DNA from: Achromobacter pestifer
GTDB lineage: Bacteria > Pseudomonadota > Gammaproteobacteria > Burkholderiales > Burkholderiaceae_B
Direction of reading: 5' to 3'
NCBI RefSeq assembly: GCF_902859625.1
Contig: NZ_CADIJX010000016.1
Location: forward strand, 37,138 to 101,137
Length of the DNA stretch: 64,000 nucleotides
Shown: positions 35,678 to 44,348 of the stretch, one piece after another
Layout of the letters: each line of letters starts with the position of its first letter
Position numbering within the stretch: position 1 is the first letter of the stretch
Program-made: the position numbers and the translations under genes
The notes under the pieces: generated by a model
Told to the model about the DNA's origin: nothing
Databases searched by the model: none
The model's input: the letters and a program-made list of their open reading frames with translations, nothing else

Positions 35678-36344
35678 CGCGCAGCTCCAGCACATAGCCC
35701 ATGCCACGGATCGTATGCAGCAAGCGCCGGTCGAACGGCGCGTCCACCTTGCCGCGCAACCGCTTGATGGCCACTTCCACCACGTTGACGTTGCTGTCGA
35801 AGTTCATGTCCCAGACCAATTCGGCAATCGCCGTCTTGGACAGGATCTCGCCCTGGCGGCGGGCCAGCACCGCCAGCAACGCGAATTCCTTGGCGGTCAG
35901 ATCCAGGCGCGTGCCCGCCCGCCAGGCCTTGCGGCTGATCAGGTCGATCTGCAAATCCCCGATGCGCAGTTGCACGGGTTCTTGCGCTCGGCCACGGCGG
36001 GTCAATGCCTGCAAGCGTGCCAGCAGTTCAAGAAAGGAAAAGGGCTTGACCAGGTAATCGTCCGCCCCGTCATGCAGGCCGCGGATGCGGTCTTCCACTC
36101 CGTCCCGGGCGGTCAGCATGATGACGGGCGTCTGCCGCACGGTACGCAGGGACCGCAGCACCGCAAAGCCGTCCATGCCCGGCAACATGGCGTCCAGCAC
36201 GATCACGTCGTAGTCGTGCTCCAGAGCCAGATGCTGGCCGTCGATGCCGTTATGCGCGACGTCGACCGCACAGCCCTGCTCTCCCAGGCCCTTGCGCAGG
36301 TAATCCGCCGTCTTCAGTTCATCTTCGACTATCAGGATTTTCAT
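35658..36344 (-). CDS. OmpR/CusR-family response regulator
   Basis: 228 residues. Receiver with phospho-acceptor D51 (VIVLDAMLPGMDG) and K100 (DDYLVKPF); C-terminal winged helix (LDLTAKEFALLAVLARRQGE, VEVAIKRLRGKVD). Cotranscribed 31 bases after the RND pump gene and overlapping the kinase; probably controls the pump operon promoter near 42250. Confidence 0.9.
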   Translation of the reverse strand: MKILIVEDELKTADYLRKGLGEQGCAVDVAHNGIDGQHLALEHDYDVIVLDAMLPGMDGFAVLRSLRTVRQTPVIMLTARDGVEDRIRGLHDGADDYLVKPFSFLELLARLQALTRRGRAQEPVQLRIGDLQIDLISRKAWRAGTRLDLTAKEFALLAVLARRQGEILSKTAIAELVWDMNFDSNVNVVEVAIKRLRGKVDAPFDRRLLHTIRGMGYVLELRDDGAVE

Positions 36345-36375
36345 GTGCCGCCCCGCAAGACCTTACGGTTGACCC

Positions 36376-39300
36376 CTATTTTGACCCAAGTTCGCTCGGC
36401 GGCGCGATGACGGCGGAATTTTCACCGCCCGCGCGAGCCGCCTTCCGGGCCGCCCGCGCCGCCTTGCGTTCCATGTACCAATAGTGCGCCCGGTCAAGGT
36501 ACAGATAGACCACGGGCGTCGTGAACAGGGTCAACGCCTGCGAAACAATCAGGCCGCCCACCATGGCATAGCCCAACGGGCGACGCAGCTCCGACCCTTG
36601 TCCATGGCTCAGCATCAGCGGCAAGCCGCTAAGCAGCGCGCACATGGTCGTCATCATGATGGGGCGGAAGCGCAACACGCAAGCCTGGTAGATGGCCTCG
36701 GCCGGCGCCATGCCGTGCTGGCGTTCCGCGGTCAGCGCAAAGTCGATCATCATGATGCCGTTCTTCTTCACGATGCCGATCAGCAGGATGATGCCGATCA
36801 GCGCGATCACGCTCAAGTCATAGCCGCCCGCCATCAGGATCAGCAACGCCCCGACCCCCGCGGACGGCAAGGTCGACAGGATCGTCAGCGGATGGATATA
36901 GCTTTCGTACAGCAGCCCCAGCACGATATACACCGCGATCAGCGCCGCCGCGATCAAGTAGGGTTGCGTCGACAGCGAATCGCCGAAGGCCTTGGCCGTG
37001 CCCTGAAACGCGCCCGCCAAGCTGGCCGGCGCACCCATCTGGCTTTGCGCCTGCTGGATTGCCTGCACCGCGTCGCCCAGCGACGCCCCTGGCGCCAGGT
37101 TGAACGAAATGGTCACGGCCGGGAACTGGCCCTGGTGGCTGATGGACAGATAGGCGGTCTTATCCGTGTCCAGCTTCACGAAGGTGGACAACGGCACTTG
37201 CTGCCCGGTCAGCGGCGACGTCAGATACAGCTTGGAGAACAGGCTGGGATCCTGCTGCAACGCTGGCGTCACTTCCAGGATGACGTGGTAGCTGTTGATC
37301 TGCGTGAAATACTGCGCCACCTGGCGCTGGCCGATCGCGTCGTAGATCGTGGCGTCGATCAGCGCCGGCGATATGCCGAATGACGAGGCCCGCGCCCGGT
37401 CGATGGTCAAGGAAGCCGTGGCCGCCGCGTTCTGCTGGTCGGAGGCCACATCCGTCAGCTGTGGCAGGCCACGGAACGCCGTCAGCAATTTCGGCGCCCA
37501 GACGTTGAGTTCGTCCAGGTTGGAATCCGTCAGCGTGTACTGGTATTGGGTGCGCGACAAGCGTCCGCCCACATTGATGTCCTGCCCTGCCTGCATGAAT
37601 AGCGTCACGCCTTCCAGCTTGGCCAGTTGCGGACGCAGCCGGGCAATCACCTCGTCGGCCGACGCCGTGCGCCCCTCATCCTTGGGCTTCAGGCCAATGT
37701 AGAAGTTGCCGGTGTTGTAGGTGCTTTGACTGCCGTTGAACCCGAAACTGGCGATGTCCGGGTCTTGACGAATCACCTCGGCCATCTGGATCATGCGCCG
37801 GTTCATCAGCGCAAAGGAAGAATCCTGCGCCGACTCCGCGAAGCCGAAGATGAAGCCCGTGTCCTGCTGTGGAAAGAAGCCCTTCGGGATCACCAGGAAC
37901 AACGCCACCGTGCAAGCGACCGTCGCCAGGAACACGCACAGCGTGGCGAACTGATGCCGCAAGACCAGTTTCAGTCCACGCTCGTAGCCATGCAGCATGG
38001 CGTCGAAGCCGCGCTCGAACCACTGATACAGCCGGCCGTGGCGCTCGCCGTGATGGTTCTTCAAGTAGCGCGAGCACAGCATCGGCGTCAACGTCAACGA
38101 CACCAGCACCGACACCACGATGGCCAACGTCACCGTCACGGCAAACTCCCGGAACAGCCGGCCGACGATGCCGCCCATCAGCAGCAATGGAATGAACACC
38201 GCGATCAGGGACACCGAGATCGACACGATGGTGAAGCCGATTTCGCCAGCGCCCTTGTAGGCGGCCTCCATCGGCGACATGCCGGCTTCCACATGCCGAT
38301 ACACGTTCTCCAGCATCACGATGGCGTCGTCCACCACGAAGCCGACCGCAATCGTCAGCGCCATCAGCGACAAGTTGTCCAGGCTGAAGCCCACCACATA
38401 CATCACGGCGGCGGTGCCCATCAGCGCCAGCGGCACCGTCACGCATGGAATCAGCGTGGCCGCCACATTGCGCAGGAACAGGAAGATCACCAGCACCACC
38501 AACAGGATGGTGATCGTCAGCGTGAATTCCACATCCTGCACCGACGCGCGGATCGTCTGGGTGCGGTCGATGATGGTGTTCACATGCACCGACGGCGGAA
38601 TTGAGGCTTCCAGCCGGGGCAGCGCCGCGCGGATGCGATCCACCGTTTCGATCACATTGGCGCCCGGCTGCTTGCTGATCTGTAGCACGATCGAACGGCC
38701 GTTGGTGATCGTGTTGTCAGGCGGCGAAGCCTTGCCCGCATAGGCCCAGCCCGCCAGCTTGGTGTTCTCGGGCCCGTCCACCGCCACGCCCACATCGCGC
38801 ACCCGGATCGGTGCGCCGTTGCGATACGCCAGCACCATGTCGCCCCACTGCGCGGCCGACAGCAGTTGGTCGTTGGTATAGGTCGTAAAACTCTGGCGGG
38901 CGCCGTCGATGGTGCCCTTGGGTTGATTGACCGTGGTGGTGGCGATCACGCCACGGATGTCTTCCAGGCTCAGGCCCAGGGCCGACAACTTTCCCGGGTC
39001 CACCTGGATGCGCACCGCAGGCTTTTGCTGACCGCCAATGTTCACCAGCCCCACCCCGGAAATCTGCGAAATCTGCTGCGCCAGGATGTTGTCGGCAAAA
39101 TCGTTCACCTGGATCAGCGGCAGCGTATCGGACTGCACCGCCATCACCATGATCGGCGCATCCGCCGGATTGACCTTGCGGAACGTGGGCGGATTCGGCA
39201 GGTTGGCAGGCAACTGGCCGGTGGCGGCATTGATGGCCGCCTGCACGTCCACCGCCGCTGAATCAATGCTGCGGTTCAGGTCAAACTGCAAGGTGATCTG

Positions 39301-39567
39301 CGTCGTGCCGATCGCACTGACGGAGGTCATCTGCGACAGGCCGGCGATCAGCGAAAACTGCCGTTCCAGTGGCTGCGCCACATTGGACGCCATCGTCTCG
39401 GGGCTGCCGCCCGGCAGATTCGCCTGCACCTGGATCGTCGGGAAATCCACCTGGGGCAGCGGCGCCACGGGCAGCAGCGGCCACGCCGCGATCCCCACCA
39501 GCAAGATCGCCAGCGCCAGCAGCGACGTGCCGATCGGCCGCTTGATGAAACTGGCCGAGATACTCAT
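36376..39567 (-). CDS. RND multidrug efflux inner-membrane transporter, MdtB/MdtC-like
   Basis: 1063 residues, HAE1 type with 12 helices and two large periplasmic loops. MSISASFIKRPIGTSLLALAILLVG, proton-relay aspartates in TM4 (VGFVVDDAIVMLENVYRHVE), and FSLDNLSLMALTIAVGF are characteristic of the MdtB/MdtC branch. It exports amphiphilic compounds with the adjacent membrane-fusion and outer-membrane proteins. There is a single RND gene, not the mdtB-mdtC pair. Confidence 0.92.
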   Translation of the reverse strand: MSISASFIKRPIGTSLLALAILLVGIAAWPLLPVAPLPQVDFPTIQVQANLPGGSPETMASNVAQPLERQFSLIAGLSQMTSVSAIGTTQITLQFDLNRSIDSAAVDVQAAINAATGQLPANLPNPPTFRKVNPADAPIMVMAVQSDTLPLIQVNDFADNILAQQISQISGVGLVNIGGQQKPAVRIQVDPGKLSALGLSLEDIRGVIATTTVNQPKGTIDGARQSFTTYTNDQLLSAAQWGDMVLAYRNGAPIRVRDVGVAVDGPENTKLAGWAYAGKASPPDNTITNGRSIVLQISKQPGANVIETVDRIRAALPRLEASIPPSVHVNTIIDRTQTIRASVQDVEFTLTITILLVVLVIFLFLRNVAATLIPCVTVPLALMGTAAVMYVVGFSLDNLSLMALTIAVGFVVDDAIVMLENVYRHVEAGMSPMEAAYKGAGEIGFTIVSISVSLIAVFIPLLLMGGIVGRLFREFAVTVTLAIVVSVLVSLTLTPMLCSRYLKNHHGERHGRLYQWFERGFDAMLHGYERGLKLVLRHQFATLCVFLATVACTVALFLVIPKGFFPQQDTGFIFGFAESAQDSSFALMNRRMIQMAEVIRQDPDIASFGFNGSQSTYNTGNFYIGLKPKDEGRTASADEVIARLRPQLAKLEGVTLFMQAGQDINVGGRLSRTQYQYTLTDSNLDELNVWAPKLLTAFRGLPQLTDVASDQQNAAATASLTIDRARASSFGISPALIDATIYDAIGQRQVAQYFTQINSYHVILEVTPALQQDPSLFSKLYLTSPLTGQQVPLSTFVKLDTDKTAYLSISHQGQFPAVTISFNLAPGASLGDAVQAIQQAQSQMGAPASLAGAFQGTAKAFGDSLSTQPYLIAAALIAVYIVLGLLYESYIHPLTILSTLPSAGVGALLILMAGGYDLSVIALIGIILLIGIVKKNGIMMIDFALTAERQHGMAPAEAIYQACVLRFRPIMMTTMCALLSGLPLMLSHGQGSELRRPLGYAMVGGLIVSQALTLFTTPVVYLYLDRAHYWYMERKAARAARKAARAGGENSAVIAPPSELGSK

Positions 39568-40736
39568 TTTGCGCTCCCGGCGGCGGCTGAAGCGGCGACC
39601 AGTTCGCGCACCTTGCTACCCGGCTTCAGCTTGTACTGCCCGTCCACCACCACGCGCTGCCCCGCGGACAGCCCGTCCTGGATGATCGCCATGCCCTCTT
39701 GCATCCGCTCGACCTTCACGGGCCGAGGCTGCGCCACGCCATTGCCGTCCACGGCATACACATAGGTGCCGGTCTGGCTACGCTGCACGGCGGCGGCCGG
39801 CACGGTCAGCGCGCTTTCGTGCGCATCCAGCACCAGGCGCGCGTTGACGTACAGCCCAGGCCACAGCCGATGCCGGGGATTGTCGAAACGGCCCTTGAGC
39901 TGCACCGTGCCGGTCGTGGTGTCGATCTGGTTGTTCAGCAGGACCAGCGCTCCGGTTTCCAGCGGCTGATTGCTGTCTCGCGCATACGCTACGACGGGCA
40001 AAGACTGGCCCCGGTCCATGGCGGCGTTGATCGCCGGTACCGCCTCTTCAGGCAACGAGAACAGCACGGTGATCGGGTCGATCTGGTTGATCACGACCAG
40101 GCCATTCACATCGGCCGCATGCACGATATTGCCGGGGTCCACCAACCGCGCGCCCACCCGGCCCGCAATCGGCGCCACGATGCGCGTGTAATCCAACTGC
40201 ACCTTGGCATAGCTGATCTGTGCATCGTCGGTTTGCGTTGCCGCCTCCAGCTGCGCCACCAGCGCACGCTGCGCATCCAGCGTCTGTTGCGTGGCGGCAT
40301 CCTCGCGTTGCAGCCGGGTATAACGTTGCAGGTCCAGCCGGGCGTTCAACAACGTCGCCTGATCCTTCGCGCGCTGCGCCTGAGCCTGAGCCAGCTGCGC
40401 CTGCAAGGCGCGCGGATCGATATTGGCCAACACCTGCCCGGCCTTGACATCCTGGCCTTCGACAAAGCCCACGCTGTCCAGTTGCCCATCCACTCGTGCC
40501 TTGACGGTCACGCTGGCCGCCGCCGTCACCGTGCCCACGCCAGTCAGATAGCGCGCCACGTCCTGCTGTTGCGCCAGCGCTGTCGCCACCGGCACGATGG
40601 GCTCGGGCGCGGCAGGCGGAGCCGTGCGGCCCCGCAGGAACAGCCACACCGCCAGCGCGCATGCCACCACCGCCAGCACCACGACGCCCATCCGCCATAC
40701 CGGACGCCGCTCAAGGGAAGTCACCGCCTTATCCAT
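39564..40736 (-). CDS. RND efflux periplasmic adaptor (MdtA-like)
   Basis: 390 residues. N-terminal anchor WRMGVVVLAVVACALAVWLFL, lipoyl-type VKARVDGQLDSVGFVEGQDVKAGQVLANIDPR, a coiled-coil hairpin rich in Gln/Ala (LQAQLAQAQAQRAKDQATLL), and beta-barrel domains. Links the RND protein to the outer-membrane channel. ATG 40736 follows the upstream stop by 4 bases; its stop overlaps the RND gene by 4 bases. Confidence 0.92.
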   Translation of the reverse strand: MDKAVTSLERRPVWRMGVVVLAVVACALAVWLFLRGRTAPPAAPEPIVPVATALAQQQDVARYLTGVGTVTAAASVTVKARVDGQLDSVGFVEGQDVKAGQVLANIDPRALQAQLAQAQAQRAKDQATLLNARLDLQRYTRLQREDAATQQTLDAQRALVAQLEAATQTDDAQISYAKVQLDYTRIVAPIAGRVGARLVDPGNIVHAADVNGLVVINQIDPITVLFSLPEEAVPAINAAMDRGQSLPVVAYARDSNQPLETGALVLLNNQIDTTTGTVQLKGRFDNPRHRLWPGLYVNARLVLDAHESALTVPAAAVQRSQTGTYVYAVDGNGVAQPRPVKVERMQEGMAIIQDGLSAGQRVVVDGQYKLKPGSKVRELVAASAAAGSAK

Positions 40737-40740
40737 GGAC

Positions 40741-42225
40741 TTACTCGTTCTTTTTGGTGGAGGGGGTCGCAACCGCAAGCGCTTGCGTATCCGGGGTCTG
40801 TAGGGCGTCGGCGTTCCAGCCGCCGCCCACGGCTTTGACCAGTGCCACGCTGGCCACCATTTGGCGGCCTCGCAACTGGACCGCCGTGCGTTCGTTGGAC
40901 AAGGTCAGCGCTTGCGCGACCGCGACCGTCAAGAATGTGGTGGTGCCGGCGCGATACTGCGCCAGGGCCAATTGCTCGCTCAATCGCGATGCGGCCACCG
41001 CTTCGTCTTGCGCGCGCGCCTCCCCATCCAGGACCCGCAGCGTGGACAGGTTGTCCTCCACCTCCTGGAAGGCACCCAGCACCGTCTGCTTGTACTGGGC
41101 CGCGCTGGCGTCGAACACCGCCACGGCCTGCGCGTCGCGCGCTTTCCTCAAGCCGCCATCAAAGACGGTCTCGGCCAGCAGCGCGCCCAGCGACCAGACG
41201 CGGCCAGGCGCGTTGAACCATTGCGCGAAACTGGCGGCGCCAAAACCTCCGCTTGCCGACAGCACCAATGATGGGAAATACGCGGCACGCGCCACCCCGA
41301 TGCCCGCGTTGGCGGATGCCACGTTGCGCTCGGCCGACGCGATGTCCGGTCGCCGCTCAAGCAGGTCGGATGGCAGGCCGGTGGGCACCGGGGGAACGTG
41401 GAACATCCAGGGCTGGCTGGCCGGCAGTGGCGCCAGGCTGAACTGCGCCGGCGCCCGCCCCGTCAGGATGGCGATCGCGTGTTCCAGCTGGCTGCGGGTG
41501 GCATCCAGGTCGATGGATTGGGCCTCTGCGGTCTTCAGTTGCGCCTCGGCCTGCGCCACGTCCGAACGCAGCGCCACGCCCGCGTCGTACTGGCTGCGCG
41601 TCAGCTTGAGCGTGCGCGTGTAGGCGTCCAGCGTGCGGGCATACAGATCCTTCTCGCGGTCCACCGCGCGCAGTTGCAGGTAATCCTGCGCCAAGGCGGC
41701 TTGAATGCTGAGACGTGCCGCGGCCAGATTGGCCTGGCTGGCCTGCGTCGACGCATCGCTGGCTTCGACCTGACGCCGCACACCACCCCACAGGTCGGGT
41801 TCCCAGGACACATCGATCGCCGCGGCGTAGCTGTTGGACACCGCCGTCACGCCATTGGTCTTGGCCCGCGCCTTGCCCGCCGATGCGTTGACGCCGACGG
41901 TCGGCCAGAATCCCGCCCGTGCCGCATCCGCCACGGCACGCGCCTGACGATATTGCGCCTGCGCCTGCTGAATCGTCTGGTTGGCAGCATTGGCCGCCTC
42001 GACCAAGGTGTTCAGCTGGGGATCCCCATACGCTTCCCACCAATGCAGATTGCTATCGATCGTCCCCGGTTCGGCCGGTTTCCAGGGGCCGGCCTCTTTG
42101 TAGGCGTCCGGCAAGTCCATCGCCGGACGCGAGTAATCAGGTCCGACGGCGCAGCCGGCCAGCGCCAAGGCGAGGGTCAGCCCTGCCACCGCCCAACGCG
42201 GCCCGATGCGGTTTCCGTGGTTCAT
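40741..42225 (-). CDS. Outer-membrane efflux lipoprotein, NodT/OprM family
   Basis: 494 residues. Lipoprotein signal with lipobox LAGC (C25), then GPDYSRPAMDLPDAYKE and two repeated coiled-coil/beta segments (QYRQARAVADAARAGFWPTV, LLERRPDIASAERNVASANAGIGVARAAYFPSL). TolC-like trimeric channel. First gene of the minus-strand operon OMF-adaptor-RND-regulator-kinase. Confidence 0.92.
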   Translation of the reverse strand: MNHGNRIGPRWAVAGLTLALALAGCAVGPDYSRPAMDLPDAYKEAGPWKPAEPGTIDSNLHWWEAYGDPQLNTLVEAANAANQTIQQAQAQYRQARAVADAARAGFWPTVGVNASAGKARAKTNGVTAVSNSYAAAIDVSWEPDLWGGVRRQVEASDASTQASQANLAAARLSIQAALAQDYLQLRAVDREKDLYARTLDAYTRTLKLTRSQYDAGVALRSDVAQAEAQLKTAEAQSIDLDATRSQLEHAIAILTGRAPAQFSLAPLPASQPWMFHVPPVPTGLPSDLLERRPDIASAERNVASANAGIGVARAAYFPSLVLSASGGFGAASFAQWFNAPGRVWSLGALLAETVFDGGLRKARDAQAVAVFDASAAQYKQTVLGAFQEVEDNLSTLRVLDGEARAQDEAVAASRLSEQLALAQYRAGTTTFLTVAVAQALTLSNERTAVQLRGRQMVASVALVKAVGGGWNADALQTPDTQALAVATPSTKKNE

Positions 42226-42246
42226 TCGTGGCGCCGGATGCCCGGC

Positions 42247-42320
42247 CTACAGTGAATACGGCTCCACTGTAGAAATGCCTCCGGGACCCCACGCTGTCCG
42301 CATCCTGACAAAACGGACAG
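42247..42320. promoter_or_regulatory. Two inverted repeats upstream of the RND pump operon
   Basis: CTACAGTG-N10-CACTGTAG at 42247-42272 (perfect), 22 bases upstream of the outer-membrane gene, and CTGTCCG-N13-CGGACAG at 42294-42320. Candidate operators for the CusR-like regulator, or a 5' leader hairpin. The first could also influence translation of the lipoprotein gene. Confidence 0.5.
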
Positions 42321-42460
42321 GTTCGGCGCTGCCCGGGGGACGGATGCCTTGCGCCGCCCCCGACTCCGCCCGCCCCGGTCAAAAGAGTTAAAATACCGGT
42401 TACCTTTCTTGTTTGGCGGCTCGTTGCTGTCAAAGTCCTGTTGGCGTCTCACCTCAAACA

Positions 42461-43801
42461 ATGACCACTATCCTCCCGAACCTTCCCACCGGCCAGAAGG
42501 TCGGCATCGCCTTTTCCGGCGGCCTCGACACCAGCGCAGCGCTCCTGTGGATGCGCAACAACGGCGCCATTCCGTACGCCTACACGGCGAACCTGGGCCA
42601 GCCCGATGAGTCCGACTACGACGAAATCCCCCGCAAGGCGCTGGCCTACGGCGCCGAAAATGCCCGCCTGATCGACTGCCGCGCGCAGTTGGTGGCCGAA
42701 GGCATCGCCGCCCTGCAAGCGGGCGCGTTCCACATTTCGACCGCCGGCATCACCTACTTCAATACGACCCCCATCGGCCGCGCAGTCACCGGCACGATGC
42801 TGGTGGCCGCCATGAAGGAAGACAACGTCAACATCTGGGGCGATGGCAGCACCTTCAAGGGCAACGACATCGAGCGTTTCTACCGCTACGGCCTGCTGAC
42901 CAACCCGGACCTGAAGATCTACAAGCCCTGGCTTGACCAGCGCTTCATTGACGAACTCGGCGGCCGTTCGGAAATGTCCGAATACATGCGCCAAGCCGGC
43001 TTCGACTACAAGATGTCGGCCGAAAAAGCCTATTCGACGGACTCCAACCTGCTGGGCGCCACCCACGAAGCCAAGGATCTGGAACAGTTGAATTCCGGCA
43101 TCCGCATCGTCAAGCCCATCATGGGCGTGGCGTTCTGGCGCGATGACGTGGCCGTCAAGGCCGAAGAAGTCACCGTCCGCTTCGAGGAAGGCCAACCGGT
43201 CGCCCTGAACGGCGTGGAATTCAGCGACCCGGTCGAACTGCTGCTGGAAGCCAACCGCATCGGCGGTCGTCACGGCCTGGGCATGAGCGACCAGATCGAA
43301 AACCGCATCATCGAAGCCAAGAGCCGCGGCATCTACGAAGCCCCGGGCCTGGCCCTGCTGTTCATCGCCTACGAACGCCTGGTCACCGGCATCCATAACG
43401 AAGACACCATCGAGCAATACCGCGAAAACGGCCGCAAGCTGGGCCGCCTGCTGTACCAAGGCCGCTGGTTCGACCCGCAAGCCATCATGCTGCGCGAAAC
43501 CGCCCAGCGCTGGGTTGCCCGCGCCATCACCGGCGAAGTCACGATCGAACTGCGCCGCGGCAATGACTATTCGCTGCTGAACACCGAATCGGCCAACCTG
43601 ACGTACGCGCCTGAGCGCCTGTCCATGGAAAAGGTGGAAAACGCCCCCTTCACCCCGGCAGACCGCATCGGCCAACTGACCATGCGCAACCTGGACATCG
43701 TCGACACCCGCGAAAAGCTCTTCACCTACGTGAAGACCGGCCTGCTGGCCTCCAGCGGCACGTCGCTGCCGCAGTTGAAGGACGACGGCAAGAAGAAGTA
43801 A
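42461..43801 (+). CDS. argG: Argininosuccinate synthase
   Basis: 446 residues, close to the E. coli ArgG length (447) and of the long type. ATP pyrophosphatase motif AFSGGLDTS (17-25), YTANLGQPDESDYDEIP, WGDGSTFKGNDIERFYRYGLL and LGMSDQIENRIIEAKSRGIYEAPG. It joins citrulline and aspartate. ATG 42461 chosen by homology. Upstream a TAAAAT (42389-42394) could be its -10 box. It lies 13 kb from argF. Confidence 0.95.
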   Translation: MTTILPNLPTGQKVGIAFSGGLDTSAALLWMRNNGAIPYAYTANLGQPDESDYDEIPRKALAYGAENARLIDCRAQLVAEGIAALQAGAFHISTAGITYFNTTPIGRAVTGTMLVAAMKEDNVNIWGDGSTFKGNDIERFYRYGLLTNPDLKIYKPWLDQRFIDELGGRSEMSEYMRQAGFDYKMSAEKAYSTDSNLLGATHEAKDLEQLNSGIRIVKPIMGVAFWRDDVAVKAEEVTVRFEEGQPVALNGVEFSDPVELLLEANRIGGRHGLGMSDQIENRIIEAKSRGIYEAPGLALLFIAYERLVTGIHNEDTIEQYRENGRKLGRLLYQGRWFDPQAIMLRETAQRWVARAITGEVTIELRRGNDYSLLNTESANLTYAPERLSMEKVENAPFTPADRIGQLTMRNLDIVDTREKLFTYVKTGLLASSGTSLPQLKDDGKKK

Positions 43802-43819
43802 TTCTTCCAGGCCTGGCAA

Positions 43820-43853
43820 AAATCCCCTCGATGGTTCGAGGGGATTTTTTTTG
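43820..43853 (+). terminator. Strong terminator after argG
   Basis: Twelve-base stem AAATCCCCTCGA / TCGAGGGGATTT (43820-43831, 43836-43847) with a TGGT loop and a long T-run. Confidence 0.85.
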
Positions 43854-43886
43854 GTGTGGGGTCGTGCTTGATGCAGAGGGGTTGTT

Positions 43887-43947
43887 GATGGGTTGCGCGC
43901 GATGGATGCCGGTGTGCTTATCAGCGTCTTCTCGCGCTACACCCATC
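43887..43947. repeat. Imperfect dyad GATGGGTTGCGCG / CGCGCTACACCCATC
   Basis: Arms 43887-43900 and 43933-43947 pair imperfectly around a 32-base loop. The GATGGGTGTAGCGCG-type arm resembles short intergenic repeats I recall in many proteobacterial genomes; copy number cannot be judged from this window. Confidence 0.4.
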
Positions 43948-44148
43948 CTACGATGCTTCATTGGCGCGGGCTCGACCCACACGCGAAGCGTCATCACGCC
44001 AACGCATCCTCGCCGCGTAAGCTTCGCAAGGCCGCCCGCGCGGCCGGCGCGGAGCGGGCCCCACAAGACGTTCCATTCCCGCTCAACCCTGGGCGCGAGC
44101 CCTAAGCAAACCAATCGCCCCCGCAGACGGCCAGTTTCCGCCAATGCA

Positions 44149-44312
44149 GCCCGTCGCGTGGGCGGCCCGGGATGCGAGGGGCGTCAATAAGCCCGAGGGA
44201 ATCTGAAGGAATCGCCGAAGGCGAAGACGAAGATGACGACGGGGAAGTTCGGAGCGAAGGCTCCGCACCGCAATCGTTGGCCCGAGCATCCCGGGCCGCC
44301 CGCGCGACGGGC
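44149..44312. repeat. 27-base inverted repeat with 110-base loop
   Basis: Arm 44149-44175 is the reverse complement of 44286-44312 with one mismatch (a T where C is expected, so still a G-U pair in RNA). Core of the arm: GGGCGGCCCGGGATGC. Both arms adjoin or overlap a copy of GGGCGTCAATA. Possibly a REP/MITE-like mobile repeat, or a structured 3' tail of the kup transcript. Confidence 0.6.
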
Positions 44313-44348
44313 GTCAATAGCACCTCAAACGCCCCACAAGAAGCCAGC

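Larger units (their letters stand above)
43854..44348. other. Repeat-rich intergenic region between argG and kup
   Basis: About 500 bases between the argG terminator and the kup stop. I see no credible gene: the open frames here lack ribosome sites and family features. It contains an imperfect dyad (43887-43947), a long inverted repeat (44149-44312) and the direct repeat GGGCGTCAATA (44179-44189, 44309-44319). Confidence 0.6.

Noticed and set aside
42449..43819. 456-codon minus-strand frame opposite argG
   Set aside because: Exactly antisense to argG, whose motifs and length are complete.
43893..44190. Small open frames between argG and kup
   Set aside because: They lie in the repeat region, disagree between frames, and lack start signals or conserved residues.
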